Below, piece after piece: positions 8,812-17,079 of a DNA stretch of 64,000 nt. Source of the DNA: Mucilaginibacter_A sp041088075 (GTDB lineage: Bacteria > Bacteroidota > Bacteroidia > Sphingobacteriales > Sphingobacteriaceae). The notes beneath the pieces were generated by a model. That model was not told the origin of the DNA, searched no databases, and saw only the letters and a program-made list of their open reading frames with translations. The DNA is taken from NCBI RefSeq assembly GCF_041088075.1, contig NZ_JBGCVY010000027.1:45834-109833 (forward strand), read 5' to 3'. Each line of letters opens with the position of its first letter. Positions within the stretch are counted from its first letter, which is position 1. A program made the translations under genes and the position numbers.

Positions 8812-10182
8812 ATGGAAGAAAACATAGCGGAAATTGAAGCGCTGCTGGAAAACGGCAAAGAGCAGCAGTTGAAAGAATACCTGGACGATCTGAACATATC
8901 GGATGTAGAACATCTGATTGACGAATATCCCGAACATGCAGCCACTTTTATCGAAACATTATCCATCAACCGGGCGGTCAATGTTTTTCGTATCCTCGAT
9001 TTTCCAACGCAGGAACGGATCATCAAAAAGCTTTCGGGGCCAAAAGTTACGGAACTGATTACCGAATTGCCGCCGGACGACCGGACAGCTTTGTTCAGCG
9101 AACTGCATGGCGATGCGGTAAAAAAATTGATCATTTTGCTTCCTCCGGCCGAAAGAAAAGAAGCTTTGGCGTTGTTGGGCTACGAAGAAGACAGCATAGG
9201 AAGGTTGATGACGCCCGATTATATTGCCGTTAAAAAAAGCTGGGACGTGAACCATGTTTTGGCGCACATCAGGCGTTACGGTAAAAATTCGGAAACGATT
9301 GATGTGATTTATGTGATTGATGATGAGGGCGTTTTGCTGGACGATATCCGTATCCGCGATATTTTGCTGGTTGATCCTTTAACGCCAATCAGCGAACTGA
9401 TGGACGACCGCCTGATTTCCCTCCACGTACACGACCCGCAGGAAGAAGCCATCAACGTTTTCAGGATGAACAACCGTGTGGCTTTGCCCGTAACCGACCA
9501 GGACGATATTTTACTCGGCATTGTTACCGTGGATGATATTTTATGGATTGCCAACGAAGAATACACCGAAGACATCCAGAAAATTGGCGGTACAGAAGCT
9601 TTAGACGAGCCGTATTTGGACATGCCATTGCTAAAGCTGGTTAGGAAACGTGTGGGCTGGCTTATCATTTTGTTTTTGGGCGAAATGTTGACCGCTACTG
9701 CGATGGCTTATTTTGAAGACGAAATTGCCAAAGCGGTAGTGTTGGCTTTGTTTGTGCCCTTAATTATTTCGAGTGGCGGCAACAGCGGTTCACAGGCTTC
9801 AACATTAATTATCCAGGCCATGGCTTTGGGCGAAGTAACCATTGCCGATTGGTGGCGTGTGATGCGGCGCGAAATTTTATCCGGTTTGATGTTGGGCATC
9901 ACGCTGGGCTTAATTGGTTTTATGCGGATCTATGTCTGGAGTTTATTCTCGCACATTTATGGCCCGCATTGGCAATTGGTTGGATTGACTGTAAGTTGCG
10001 CTTTGGTAGGCGTGGTTTTGTGGGGATCGCTTGCCGGTTCGATGCTTCCTTTACTGCTTAAAAAACTGGGTGCGGATCCGGCCACTTCATCCGCGCCTTT
10101 TGTGGCAACTTTGGTGGATGTAACCGGTTTGGTTATTTATTTTTCTATCGCCGTAATGATTATGCAAGGCAAACTTTTATAG
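8812..10182 (+). CDS. mgtE: Magnesium transporter MgtE
   Basis: A 456-residue homodimeric Mg2+ channel. Domain order is as in MgtE: an N-terminal superhelical domain (residues ~1-130), two CBS domains (~135-255, including GRLMTPDYIAVKKSWDVNHVL and DDRLISLHVHDPQEEAINVF), a linking helix, then five membrane helices from about residue 285. The pore helix sequence FVPLIISSGGNSGSQASTLIIQAMALGE matches the family's conserved loop, and the later VALVDVTGLVIYF-like segment holds the conserved Asp of the selectivity site. Length is normal. TAAAAACAGTAT follows the stop at 10185-10196. Confidence 0.95.
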   Translation: MEENIAEIEALLENGKEQQLKEYLDDLNISDVEHLIDEYPEHAATFIETLSINRAVNVFRILDFPTQERIIKKLSGPKVTELITELPPDDRTALFSELHGDAVKKLIILLPPAERKEALALLGYEEDSIGRLMTPDYIAVKKSWDVNHVLAHIRRYGKNSETIDVIYVIDDEGVLLDDIRIRDILLVDPLTPISELMDDRLISLHVHDPQEEAINVFRMNNRVALPVTDQDDILLGIVTVDDILWIANEEYTEDIQKIGGTEALDEPYLDMPLLKLVRKRVGWLIILFLGEMLTATAMAYFEDEIAKAVVLALFVPLIISSGGNSGSQASTLIIQAMALGEVTIADWWRVMRREILSGLMLGITLGLIGFMRIYVWSLFSHIYGPHWQLVGLTVSCALVGVVLWGSLAGSMLPLLLKKLGADPATSSAPFVATLVDVTGLVIYFSIAVMIMQGKLL

Positions 10183-10240
10183 GGTAAAAACAGTATTGTT
10201 TTAGAAGATAAAATATTTACCGTAATTAAAATTTCAAAAA

Positions 10241-10699
10241 ATGGAAGAAAATACAGAAGCAACGGGCGAAGCAAGCGAAATGCTGATCACTTTTGAAGCA
10301 GAAGCCTACATGCGCGAAGCCGGAAAATGGGCCAACTTTTTAGGGAGCGCCGGTTTTGTTTTCAGTGTTTTAACCATCGTCAGTGCGTTTTCGGTTGGTT
10401 CGGTAGTTGGTAAACTGCAGCAAACTTACGGCACCGGCCTTAATCCGAAAGCGTTGAGCAGCGGGCTGAGCTTTATGTACTTTCTGTTTGGCGTGCTTAT
10501 TTTTATACCTTCTTTATATTTGTACCAATTTGGCGGCGCGATAAAAAAAGGTTTTGAATACGGCGACCAGGTGAACCTTAACCTGGCTTTTCAAAAACTA
10601 AAGTCTTATTTCCGGTTTTTTGGGATTTTGATTATTTCCTTCATTGTGTTTTATTTGATGGTTTTGATTGGGACTTTAACTGGCGGCGTTTCAAGGTAA
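10241..10699 (+). CDS. DUF5362-like four-helix membrane protein
   Basis: A 152-residue protein with an acidic N terminus, EAYMREAGKWANFLG, then hydrophobic spans near residues 30-50, 82-102 and 124-146, with YQFGGAIKKGFEYGD between the later pair. This pattern matches the small Bacteroidota membrane family DUF5362, whose function is unknown. It follows mgtE on the same strand after 58 nt, possibly in one transcript. No catalytic motif is visible. Confidence 0.6.
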   Translation: MEENTEATGEASEMLITFEAEAYMREAGKWANFLGSAGFVFSVLTIVSAFSVGSVVGKLQQTYGTGLNPKALSSGLSFMYFLFGVLIFIPSLYLYQFGGAIKKGFEYGDQVNLNLAFQKLKSYFRFFGILIISFIVFYLMVLIGTLTGGVSR

Positions 10700-10745
10700 A
10701 AGGTTCTTATAATTATTGAAAGATTTAAAAGTATATTTGGACGAT

Positions 10746-10952
10746 ATGAAACTTGTTTTAGAGGTAACCACAGAACAGCAAAAGCAAGATGTAATTGAGT
10801 TTGCAAAGCATTTGAATGTTAATGTTGAGGTGTTGGATTTTACAGAAGATGAAGAAGATGCCGCAATGATCCGTGCGATTGATGCAGGTATTCAAAACGA
10901 TATTTTATCTCCCGCAGAAACGGCTGATTTTCTTTCCCGGCTTGGTAAATAA
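10746..10952 (+). CDS. Putative antitoxin of a type II pair
   Basis: A 68-residue protein starting MKLVLEVTTEQQ with an acidic middle (FTEDEEDAAMIRAIDAG) and a short helical C terminus (SPAETADFLSRLGK). It precedes a RelE/ParE-type toxin gene on the same strand, which is the main reason for the call. A TTG in frame at 10716 would add 10 residues; the ATG at 10746 is preferred. No DNA-binding domain is recognisable. The 84-nt gap to the toxin is longer than usual for a coupled pair. Confidence 0.55.
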   Translation: MKLVLEVTTEQQKQDVIEFAKHLNVNVEVLDFTEDEEDAAMIRAIDAGIQNDILSPAETADFLSRLGK

Positions 10953-11036
10953 GTTGTCAATATATTATTTAAGCAAAAATAACTTTTACAGCCTTGCCTT
11001 TGTCGTTTCCGGGCAAGCAATCTTTAATCTATCTTA

Positions 11037-11315
11037 ATGCAGTATATCGTCGAAAAAGTTTTCGCTAAAGCTGCGAATAGTCTGCCTAAAGATGTTCAAA
11101 TAAACATATCAGATTTTATCAAAGCTATTGAAACTGCCCATCATCTGACAGCTATCAATAATATCAAAAAGCTTAAAACTAACAGAAAGGATCAGCGGGA
11201 ATGTTACCGATACAAAACCGGTAATTATCGTGTAGGATTTGTTTTAGAAGAAGGAGATATTGTTAGGTTAGTTGTCGCGGAACACAGAAAAAACATTTAC
11301 AAAAATTTCCCCTGA
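11037..11315 (+). CDS. RelE/ParE-superfamily toxin
   Basis: A 92-residue protein with the compact RelE fold pattern: an N-terminal helical pair (DVQINISDFIKAIETAHHLTAINN), KKLKTNRKDQRECYRYKTGNYRVGFV with the basic residues and Arg of the strand region, and a closing RLVVAEHRKNIYKNFP. The basic residues and terminal Tyr are in the positions used for mRNA cleavage by RelE-like enzymes. It is predicted to be neutralised by the product of the gene just upstream. Confidence 0.75.
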   Translation: MQYIVEKVFAKAANSLPKDVQINISDFIKAIETAHHLTAINNIKKLKTNRKDQRECYRYKTGNYRVGFVLEEGDIVRLVVAEHRKNIYKNFP

Positions 11316-11360
11316 GAAGTGTAGCTTCAAAAATTTGCTTGGTTTCTTGCCCCAAACAAA

Positions 11361-11387
11361 AAAACCTGCCCGAAAGCAGGATTTTGT
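11361..11387. terminator. Bidirectional terminator hairpin
   Basis: AAAACCTGC and GCAGGATTTTGT flank a CCGAAA loop between two convergent genes (the RelE-like toxin and the PUR protein). A-rich and T-rich flanks allow it to work on either strand. Confidence 0.6.
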
Positions 11388-11417
11388 ATTGATAAAGTTT
11401 AGGGTGTTTAAGTTAAA

Positions 11418-11750
11418 TTATAGTTCGAAAGAAATATCGTCAGTGATTTTAGAAGTGCTGCTTTCGTTGCTGTCCACAAATTCGTAGCGTTTTTCGGCAA
11501 CTTCCTGGTTTGCTTTGATGTATTCGGTGGTTTCTTTTAAGCCTTCTGCAAATTTCTCGAAGTCTTCTTTGTACAAAAAGATCTTGTGTTTTACAAAAAC
11601 GCCGTCTTCCAAACGCTTTTTGCTTTCTGTGATGGTTACGTAATAATCGTTAGAGCGCGTGGCTTTCACATCAAAAAAATAAGTCCTTTTACCGGCCCTT
11701 ACCTTTTTCGAATAGACCTCTTCCCGGTCCCTGCTATCAAAATCTCCCAT
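11418..11750 (-). CDS. PUR-family DNA/RNA-binding protein (DUF3276)
   Basis: A 110-residue protein beginning MGDFDSRDREEVYSKKVRAG, then KRTYFFDVKATRSNDYYVTITESKKR, a PUR repeat with aromatic and basic residues that in this family contact single-stranded nucleic acid. A single repeat of this length is the standard Bacteroidota form, thought to dimerise. The C-terminal tail is Ser/Asp-rich. A TTG two codons upstream is in frame, but ATG at 11750 matches the conserved N terminus. Confidence 0.88.
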   Translation of the reverse strand: MGDFDSRDREEVYSKKVRAGKRTYFFDVKATRSNDYYVTITESKKRLEDGVFVKHKIFLYKEDFEKFAEGLKETTEYIKANQEVAEKRYEFVDSNESSTSKITDDISFEL

Positions 11751-11873
11751 TTGCAATAGTTTATATTTGTTTGACGGCGATAAATATAATGCTTTTTTAA
11801 AATTACAAAAGAAAAAAGCCTGTTATCGGCACAAATATTTTTACGTAGAAATACTTTACAAAGTTTCCGCTCG

Positions 11874-13664
11874 TTAGCCAATAGCTTCTGATTCTTCTAA
11901 AAGCTGTTTTTCGTACAGTTCGTAATAGCTTCCTTTTTGTTCCATCAACGCTTCGTGCGTGCCTTGTTCGATAATTTTACCCTCATCTAAAACAATAATT
12001 TTATCGGCATTTTTGATGGTGGAGATGCGGTGCGCAATCAAAATGCTCGTCCGGCCTTTCATCACTTCGCCCAAATTGTTCAGGATTTCTTCTTCCGTTT
12101 TGGTATCCACCGCAGAAAGGCAATCGTCAAAGATCAAAATTTTTGGCTGCTTAAAAACAGCACGCGCAATGGAAACCCGCTGTTTTTGCCCGCCCGAAAG
12201 TGTAACGCCGCGCTCGCCGATCATCGTTTTAAAACCTTCGTCAAAAGCGGCAATGTTATCATAAACGGCGGCACTTCGGGCGGCGTTTTCTACGCGCGGC
12301 ATATCCAAAACATCGGCACTAAAAGCAATATTATTGGCGATGGTATCCGAAAAAAGAAAAACTTCCTGCGGCACAAAACCCGTTTGCGCACGGTAATTTT
12401 TTAGGTTGAGTTGCTGGATCGGAACGCCATCAATCAAAATCTCGCCCAACGTGCAATCGTACATCCGCATTAGTAAATTGGCGATGGTAGATTTCCCGGA
12501 ACCGGTCCGCCCGATAACCGCAATCAATTCGCCCGGCGCAGCCGTAAACGATACTTCTTTTAAGGCCATAATTTTGGTGTCCGGATAAACAAAGCTGACG
12601 TTTTTAAATTCGATGTGGCCTTTAATTTCAATTTCCGAAGTTTTGGGTTGATCAATTTCGGAAATTGTTCCTAAATATTCGTTGATCCTTTTTTGCGATG
12701 CCGCCGCACGTTGGATCAAAGAAGTAACCCAGCCCAAACTCAAAACCGGAAAGGTGAGCAGGTTCACATAAACCACAAATTCGGCGATATTTCCTGCGGT
12801 GATGTTGCCTTTCATCACCTCAATCCCGCCCACATAAATCGTAATCAACGTACTCATTCCCGCCAGCAAAAGCATCACCGGATAAAACAACGCCTGCACT
12901 TTTACCAGCGAAAGCGAATCGGTTTTGTAAGCCTCACTTTCTTTGCGGAAGCTGGCGCTGATGAACTTTTCACGGACGTAAGATTTGATCACGCGGATTC
13001 CCGAAAAAGTTTCCTGCACAAAACTCGACAAGCCCGAAAGCCTTTCCTGGATGCGTTCGCTGCGATGGTTAATTTCGGTATTCACGATATAAATGGCCAG
13101 TGCCAAAACCGGCAGCGGCAACAAACTGAAAATGGCCAGCCGCACGTTGACAGCCAGCATCGCATAAATCACCATTAAAAACAGCACGGCGGTGTTGATG
13201 GCGTACATAATACTTGGGCCGAGGTACATGCGCACACGGCTCACATCCTCGGTAACGCGGTTCATCAAATCGCCGGTGTTGTTTCTGCGGTAAAAAGCCA
13301 GCGACAAGGTTTGGTAATGGTTGTAAATCTCGTTTTTGAGATCAAACTCGATGTGGCGCGACATTAAAATAATGGTTTGCCGCATAAAAAACAGGAACAA
13401 GCCGCGCAAAAGCGCCATTGCCAAAACGATTGCGCCGAAGAGGAGCAGGCTTTGCCCAAGGAAATCGTAAATGATTTTTTGCCGATCAAATCCGTTGTAC
13501 AAATGGTAAATGCGGATATTTTCGGTTACCAGATCAAACGAAAGGCGGATGACGGGCGCAGGCAGCACGCCAAAAATATTAGAAACGATAACGAAAAAAA
13601 TACCGGGGATTAAATACAACCGGTATTTCCACAGGTATTTATTGAGGTAGGCGAGGTGCTTCAT
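11874..13664 (-). CDS. ABC exporter, fused permease-ATPase (MsbA/MdlB type)
   Basis: A 596-residue half-transporter expected to work as a homodimer in the inner membrane. Six helices lie in residues ~1-310, with the intracellular loop sequences FYRRNNTGDLMNRVTEDVSRVR and ERLSGLSSFVQETFSGIRVIKSY typical of lipid and drug exporters. The nucleotide-binding domain has Walker A GRTGSGKST, Q-loop VPQEVFLFSDT, signature LSGGQKQR, Walker B ILIFDDCLSAVD (catalytic Glu position replaced by Asp-Cys, see below) and H-loop IAHRIST. Note that the residue after the Walker B Asp pair is Cys in FDDCLSAVD, a pattern shared by YheI/MdlA-type exporters. Substrate unknown. Confidence 0.9.
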   Translation of the reverse strand: MKHLAYLNKYLWKYRLYLIPGIFFVIVSNIFGVLPAPVIRLSFDLVTENIRIYHLYNGFDRQKIIYDFLGQSLLLFGAIVLAMALLRGLFLFFMRQTIILMSRHIEFDLKNEIYNHYQTLSLAFYRRNNTGDLMNRVTEDVSRVRMYLGPSIMYAINTAVLFLMVIYAMLAVNVRLAIFSLLPLPVLALAIYIVNTEINHRSERIQERLSGLSSFVQETFSGIRVIKSYVREKFISASFRKESEAYKTDSLSLVKVQALFYPVMLLLAGMSTLITIYVGGIEVMKGNITAGNIAEFVVYVNLLTFPVLSLGWVTSLIQRAAASQKRINEYLGTISEIDQPKTSEIEIKGHIEFKNVSFVYPDTKIMALKEVSFTAAPGELIAVIGRTGSGKSTIANLLMRMYDCTLGEILIDGVPIQQLNLKNYRAQTGFVPQEVFLFSDTIANNIAFSADVLDMPRVENAARSAAVYDNIAAFDEGFKTMIGERGVTLSGGQKQRVSIARAVFKQPKILIFDDCLSAVDTKTEEEILNNLGEVMKGRTSILIAHRISTIKNADKIIVLDEGKIIEQGTHEALMEQKGSYYELYEKQLLEESEAIG

Positions 13665-13961
13665 GCGTGTTGCAAAGTTAAAAAAAAGGCGACATCAGCT
13701 TTGCTTTGGCAAAAAGTAGCGCAAGGAAATCGCTTCAATCAAAAATGTTTGTATTTTTTGGCTGAAGCCGTCGGCCTATCCTACCTATTTAACCGTTGGC
13801 TGAAGCCAACGGCAATGAATTACGTACCGGTCGGTTTATGGAGGCTACAGGTATTCATTGCCGTCCCATTTATGGGACGGTTAGAAAGGGGCAAAAAACG
13901 GCTTTAGCCGAAATTTACCATGAGGTTATTTTAAAAGCGATTTTACTAGATAGTAACGGCG

Positions 13962-14134
13962 ATACTGTTTTTACCAGGTAAAAATTGGTGTGCGCAATTG
14001 TTTGCACTTAAAGTCGGAAGCAGAAAACATTTGTTTAGCGTGCTTAAAAAACCTACTTTTGCGGCAAGATGCAACGGCGAATTTTTTATCGGGAAAAGAA
14101 TTGGACACCAAAATTATACCGGTAAAAGAAGCAT
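13962..14134. repeat. Family-A pair enclosing the nusB promoter (173 bp)
   Basis: The left arm is ATACTGTTTTTA continuing to ATTGGTG (13962-13990). The right arm ends GGTAAAAGAAGCAT (14121-14134) and begins CACCAAAATTATACC. The ~115 nt between them include the TTTG/TACTTTTG promoter. Confidence 0.6.
14031..14061 (+). promoter_or_regulatory. Predicted promoter of the nusB operon
   Basis: TTTG at 14031-14034, a 19-nt spacer, then TACTTTTG at 14054-14061: an exact fit to the Bacteroidota sigma-ABfr consensus TTTG-N19-TAnnTTTG. The leader to nusB would be about 125 nt. Confidence 0.65.
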
Positions 14135-14194
14135 CGGCTTTATAAAAAATATCAGGGCGGATTTACAATTTCCGCAGCTCGTTCTTATCAAAAT

Positions 14195-15142
14195 ATGTTA
14201 AACAGAAGGCAACTCAGGGTAAAGGTTTTACAGGCATTATACGCCTACAATCATTCTGAAAACAAACAAATAACCGCGCACGAAAAACTGCTGCTGCAAA
14301 GTGTAGACCAGGTTTTTGAGATGTACATCTGGATGCTTTCGTTAATTGTTGAAGTGGTTGAATACGCCGAACGGGATGCCGAAGACAGTGCCGCCAAGCA
14401 TTTGCCAACCGAAGCCGATCTGGCACCGAACCTCAAAATCCTTCAAAACAAATTCATTCTTTCGCTGCTGAAAAACCCGGAATATTTGGCCGCCATCAAA
14501 AAATATAAAGTTGACTGGAGCTTTGACCCGGAAATGGCGCGCTCACTTTTTTATGTCTTAAAAGCAGCACCGGAATACCAAACTTATTTAGAAAATACCG
14601 ACGGTTCGATTCAGGCTGATAAAGATATTATCCGTTTTATTTTCAAGAAATTGATTTTGAAATCGCCAACGGCCGAACAAATTTTTGAAGAAAAGTTTTT
14701 AAACTGGCCCATTGATAAAGACCCGTTGCAGGCGATGATTGCCAAAACGTTTAAAAATTTCTCGAACGAAGACTTTGCCAAAAATAAACTGGCCGAACTG
14801 AGCGCGGATTGGGTAGAAGACCGCGAGTTTTTGGTTACGCTTTTCCAGCAAACCATCCGTTACGACCAAGAATACCAGCAATTGATTGGTGATAAAACCC
14901 AGAACTGGGAAGCCGACCGCATTGCTTTGATGGACACGTTGCTGATGAAAATGGCCATTTGCGAATTCCTGGGTTTTCCTACCATTCCGGTTAAAGTTAC
15001 CATCAACGAATATTTGGATATTTCCAAAGAGTTTAGCACGCCTAAAAGTAATTCGTTTATAAACGGTATCTTAGATAAAGTTTTGAGCGAATTGAAAGAG
15101 CAAAATAAAATTAGAAAATCCGGTCGCGGATTAATAGGTTAA
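14195..15142 (+). CDS. nusB: Transcription antitermination factor NusB, long Bacteroidota form
   Basis: A 315-residue protein, about twice the length of E. coli NusB. It opens MLNRRQLRVKVLQALYAY, the RNA-binding helix, and closes with the NusB core: WEADRIALMDTLLMKMAICEFLGFPTIPVKVTINEYLDISKEFSTPKSNSFINGILDKVL, where NEYLDIS and the Lys-Ser-FINGILD motif are diagnostic. The middle ~150 residues are the lineage-specific helical insertion. The product joins rrn antitermination complexes with NusE. It heads a compact operon, with the next gene starting immediately after the stop. Confidence 0.93.
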   Translation: MLNRRQLRVKVLQALYAYNHSENKQITAHEKLLLQSVDQVFEMYIWMLSLIVEVVEYAERDAEDSAAKHLPTEADLAPNLKILQNKFILSLLKNPEYLAAIKKYKVDWSFDPEMARSLFYVLKAAPEYQTYLENTDGSIQADKDIIRFIFKKLILKSPTAEQIFEEKFLNWPIDKDPLQAMIAKTFKNFSNEDFAKNKLAELSADWVEDREFLVTLFQQTIRYDQEYQQLIGDKTQNWEADRIALMDTLLMKMAICEFLGFPTIPVKVTINEYLDISKEFSTPKSNSFINGILDKVLSELKEQNKIRKSGRGLIG

Positions 15143-15580
15143 ATGATGATGAAAAACTTGATCCTGCTTGCAATTGCCGGTTTTTTAACGGCTTGCAATC
15201 AAAACAATGGCACACAAAGTGCAAACACTTCGGCAGCAACAGAAAAAACGGCGGTTGGCAACGGCGCGGTTTTAAAATTTGACAAAGAAATTTACGATTT
15301 TGGAAAGATCAAAGATGGCGACAAAGTAAGCTACAGTTACAGCTTTACCAACACCGGCAAATCGCCTTTGATTATTACCGATGCGGTGGCAAGCTGCGGC
15401 TGCACGATACCAAGCTGGCCGAAAAAACCGATCAACCCCGGCCAAAAAGAAGCCATCAAAGTGATTTTCAACAGTGCCGGAAAATCCGGTTTGATTGACA
15501 AACAAATCACCATTACCGCCAACACTGCGCCTGCACAAACGTTGGTGCATTTGGTGGGCGAAGTAGTAACCAAAAAATAA
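15143..15580 (+). CDS. DUF1573 lipoprotein
   Basis: A 145-residue protein with lipoprotein signal LILLAIAGFLTAC (Cys near residue 18), a low-complexity linker, and one DUF1573 immunoglobulin-like domain (FDKEIYDFGKIKDGDKVSYSYSFTNTGKSPLIITDAVASCGCTIPSWP). The SCGCT pair of cysteines is the family hallmark. Function is unknown; an envelope location is expected. It abuts nusB with no gap and precedes yajC by 24 nt, a neighbourhood common in Bacteroidota. Confidence 0.88.
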   Translation: MMMKNLILLAIAGFLTACNQNNGTQSANTSAATEKTAVGNGAVLKFDKEIYDFGKIKDGDKVSYSYSFTNTGKSPLIITDAVASCGCTIPSWPKKPINPGQKEAIKVIFNSAGKSGLIDKQITITANTAPAQTLVHLVGEVVTKK

Positions 15581-15604
15581 TTCAATTTTTAAAAATAAAT
15601 TTAT

Positions 15605-15931
15605 ATGATTTCGACTATTTTATTACAACTTCCGGGCGGCATGGGTGCTTTGGGACAGTTTTTGCCATTGGTGCTGATTATTGTTGTATTTTATTTTTTC
15701 ATGATTCGGCCTCAGGTTAAAAAACAAAAAGACCAGAAAAAATATGTGGATGAATTGAAAAAAGGCGACAAAGTGGTTACCAGCGCAGGCATACATGGCA
15801 AAATTATAGAAGTAGGCGATGTTACCGTTTTGATTGAGGTAGACAACAACGTAAAAATCCGGTTTGATAAAAGCGCCATTTCTTTGGAAGCTTCCAGGTT
15901 GTTGAACACGCCTGCTGTTACTAAAGCTTAA
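15605..15931 (+). CDS. yajC: Preprotein translocase subunit YajC
   Basis: A 108-residue protein with one N-terminal helix (FLPLVLIIVVFYFFMIRPQVKKQKDQ, ending in the conserved RPQ-K-K motif) and a small cytosolic beta domain (LKKGDKVVTSAGIHGKIIEVGDVTVLIEV). It would bind SecDF at the translocon. The length is normal. It is the third gene of the nusB operon; a family-A/ACACCCC composite separates it from the next gene. Confidence 0.95.
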   Translation: MISTILLQLPGGMGALGQFLPLVLIIVVFYFFMIRPQVKKQKDQKKYVDELKKGDKVVTSAGIHGKIIEVGDVTVLIEVDNNVKIRFDKSAISLEASRLLNTPAVTKA

Positions 15932-15948
15932 ATTAAGCATTGCTTTAA

Positions 15949-16133
15949 ATGCTTCTTTTATAGCACAAAAATGAGAAGACACACCCCTAACCCCTCTCAA
16001 GAGGGGAAGCCTAAAGCCGACCTTTCTAAACGTTAGAAAAGTAGCAAACTTTGCTTCCCCTCTCGAGAGGGGTCAGGGGTGTGTCCTATAACAGCAAAGT
16101 TCAAAACATAATTTATAGGGGTAAAAGAAGTAT
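15949..16133. repeat. Family-A pair enclosing an ACACCCC/CTCGAGAG box
   Basis: The left arm is ATGCTTCTTTTATAGCACAAAAATGAG from 15949; the right arm ends GGTAAAAGAAGTAT at 16133. Between them lies the second copy of the ACACCCC box (15978-16086). One family therefore sits inside the other, and the right arm's final AT is also the AT of the ybbR-like start codon (ATG at 16132). Confidence 0.75.
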
Positions 16134-17079
16134 GGCCATCATCAAATTATCCAGGACAGAACGCAGGCGTATTTCCGCTTTCATCACCTGTTTTTTGCTG
16201 GCTTTGATGGCCTGGGTTTTTGTTACAATGTCCAACAATTATATTTTCCCGGTCAAAGTGGTTTTAAATTTCAAAAACCAGCCTTTGCACAAAGCTTTTT
16301 ATGCGCTGCAGGCCGATACCGTTAATGCGCTGGTTGGCGGCACGGGCTGGCAAAAATTGTTTAGCAATTTATCTTCCAAAAGCCAAAGTGTTGATGTAGA
16401 TGTCCGAAAACTGGACATTCAAAATTATATCGTGCTGAGCAACCAGCTCCGGCAGATTAATGCGCAATCTGAAAAAAACAAACAAATTATTTCTTTCAGC
16501 CCCGACACCGTTTTTTTTGATTTTGCCGCCCGAAAAGTAAAACGTGTGCCCGTAGTGTTAAATTACCACATCCAATACGACAGGCAATATGCCCGTTCTG
16601 ATGACATCAACATCCAGCCCAATTATATAACCATTAGCGGCCCGGCAGCTTACGTTGATACTGTAAACCATTGGAAAACAGATTCTTTGGTAGTTAAACA
16701 TGCTGTTTCCAACATTCATACCAAGTTAAAACTGTTGCCGCCAAAAGAAAACAACGTCAGCATTTATCCAAAAACAGTGGATGTTGATATCCCGGTTGAT
16801 GAGTTTACCGAGAAAACTTTGGAGGTTCCGGTTAAACTGATCAACAACAAAAGCTACAGCAATGTGCTGCTTTTTCCAAAAAAAGTTAAGGTTACTTTTA
16901 CGGTTTCGCTCAACAATTATCCGGCTATCAACACCGATTTTTTTGAAGCCGTTGCCAACTTGGACGACTGGCAAAAAAACGGAAGTTCTACGTTATCTGT
17001 AAAGTTGAAACAGCAGCCGGATTTTTGTAAGATTGTCAATATGCAGCCCGCTAGCATCAATTTTATCGTTCGGAAATAA
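16132..17079 (+). CDS. YbbR-like domain protein
   Basis: A 315-residue, single-pass protein. A basic head (MAIIKLSRTERRR) precedes one membrane helix (ISAFITCFLLALMAWVFVTMS, residues ~14-34), followed by an extracytoplasmic region with YbbR-type beta repeats (FPVKVVLNFKNQP..., KVKRVPVVLNYHIQYDRQY, EKTLEVPVKLINNKSYSNVLLFPKKVKVTFTV). In-frame sequence upstream to 16051 is repeat, so the ATG at 16132 is chosen; this start overlaps a family-A arm. The stop overlaps the coaE start (TAATG). In other bacteria YbbR/CdaR regulates c-di-AMP synthesis; here it sits with coaE, and that role is not assumed. Confidence 0.8.
   Translation: MAIIKLSRTERRRISAFITCFLLALMAWVFVTMSNNYIFPVKVVLNFKNQPLHKAFYALQADTVNALVGGTGWQKLFSNLSSKSQSVDVDVRKLDIQNYIVLSNQLRQINAQSEKNKQIISFSPDTVFFDFAARKVKRVPVVLNYHIQYDRQYARSDDINIQPNYITISGPAAYVDTVNHWKTDSLVVKHAVSNIHTKLKLLPPKENNVSIYPKTVDVDIPVDEFTEKTLEVPVKLINNKSYSNVLLFPKKVKVTFTVSLNNYPAINTDFFEAVANLDDWQKNGSSTLSVKLKQQPDFCKIVNMQPASINFIVRK

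Larger units (their letters stand above)
13665..14194. repeat. 530-bp gene-free stretch with REP-like hairpins and a family-A pair
   Basis: The left part holds REP-like hairpins CCGTTGGCTGAAGCCAACGG (13793-13812) and CCGTCCCATTTATGGGACGG (13861-13880, preceded by ATTCATTG). The ~90 nt that follow (GGTTAGAAAGGGGCAAAAAACGG...ATGAGGTTATTTTAAAA) are repeated at 25700-25770. The right part holds a family-A pair (13962-14134) that encloses the predicted nusB promoter. Confidence 0.7.

Noticed and set aside
11874..13664. ABC exporter as specifically MsbA (lipid A flippase)
   Set aside because: Motifs only show a fused exporter; no LPS genes are adjacent and substrate cannot be read from the sequence.
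13656..13981. Two overlapping short plus-strand frames upstream of nusB
   Set aside because: They consist of REP-like hairpin sequence; their peptides (EANGNEL..., DSNGDTVFT) come from the repeats.
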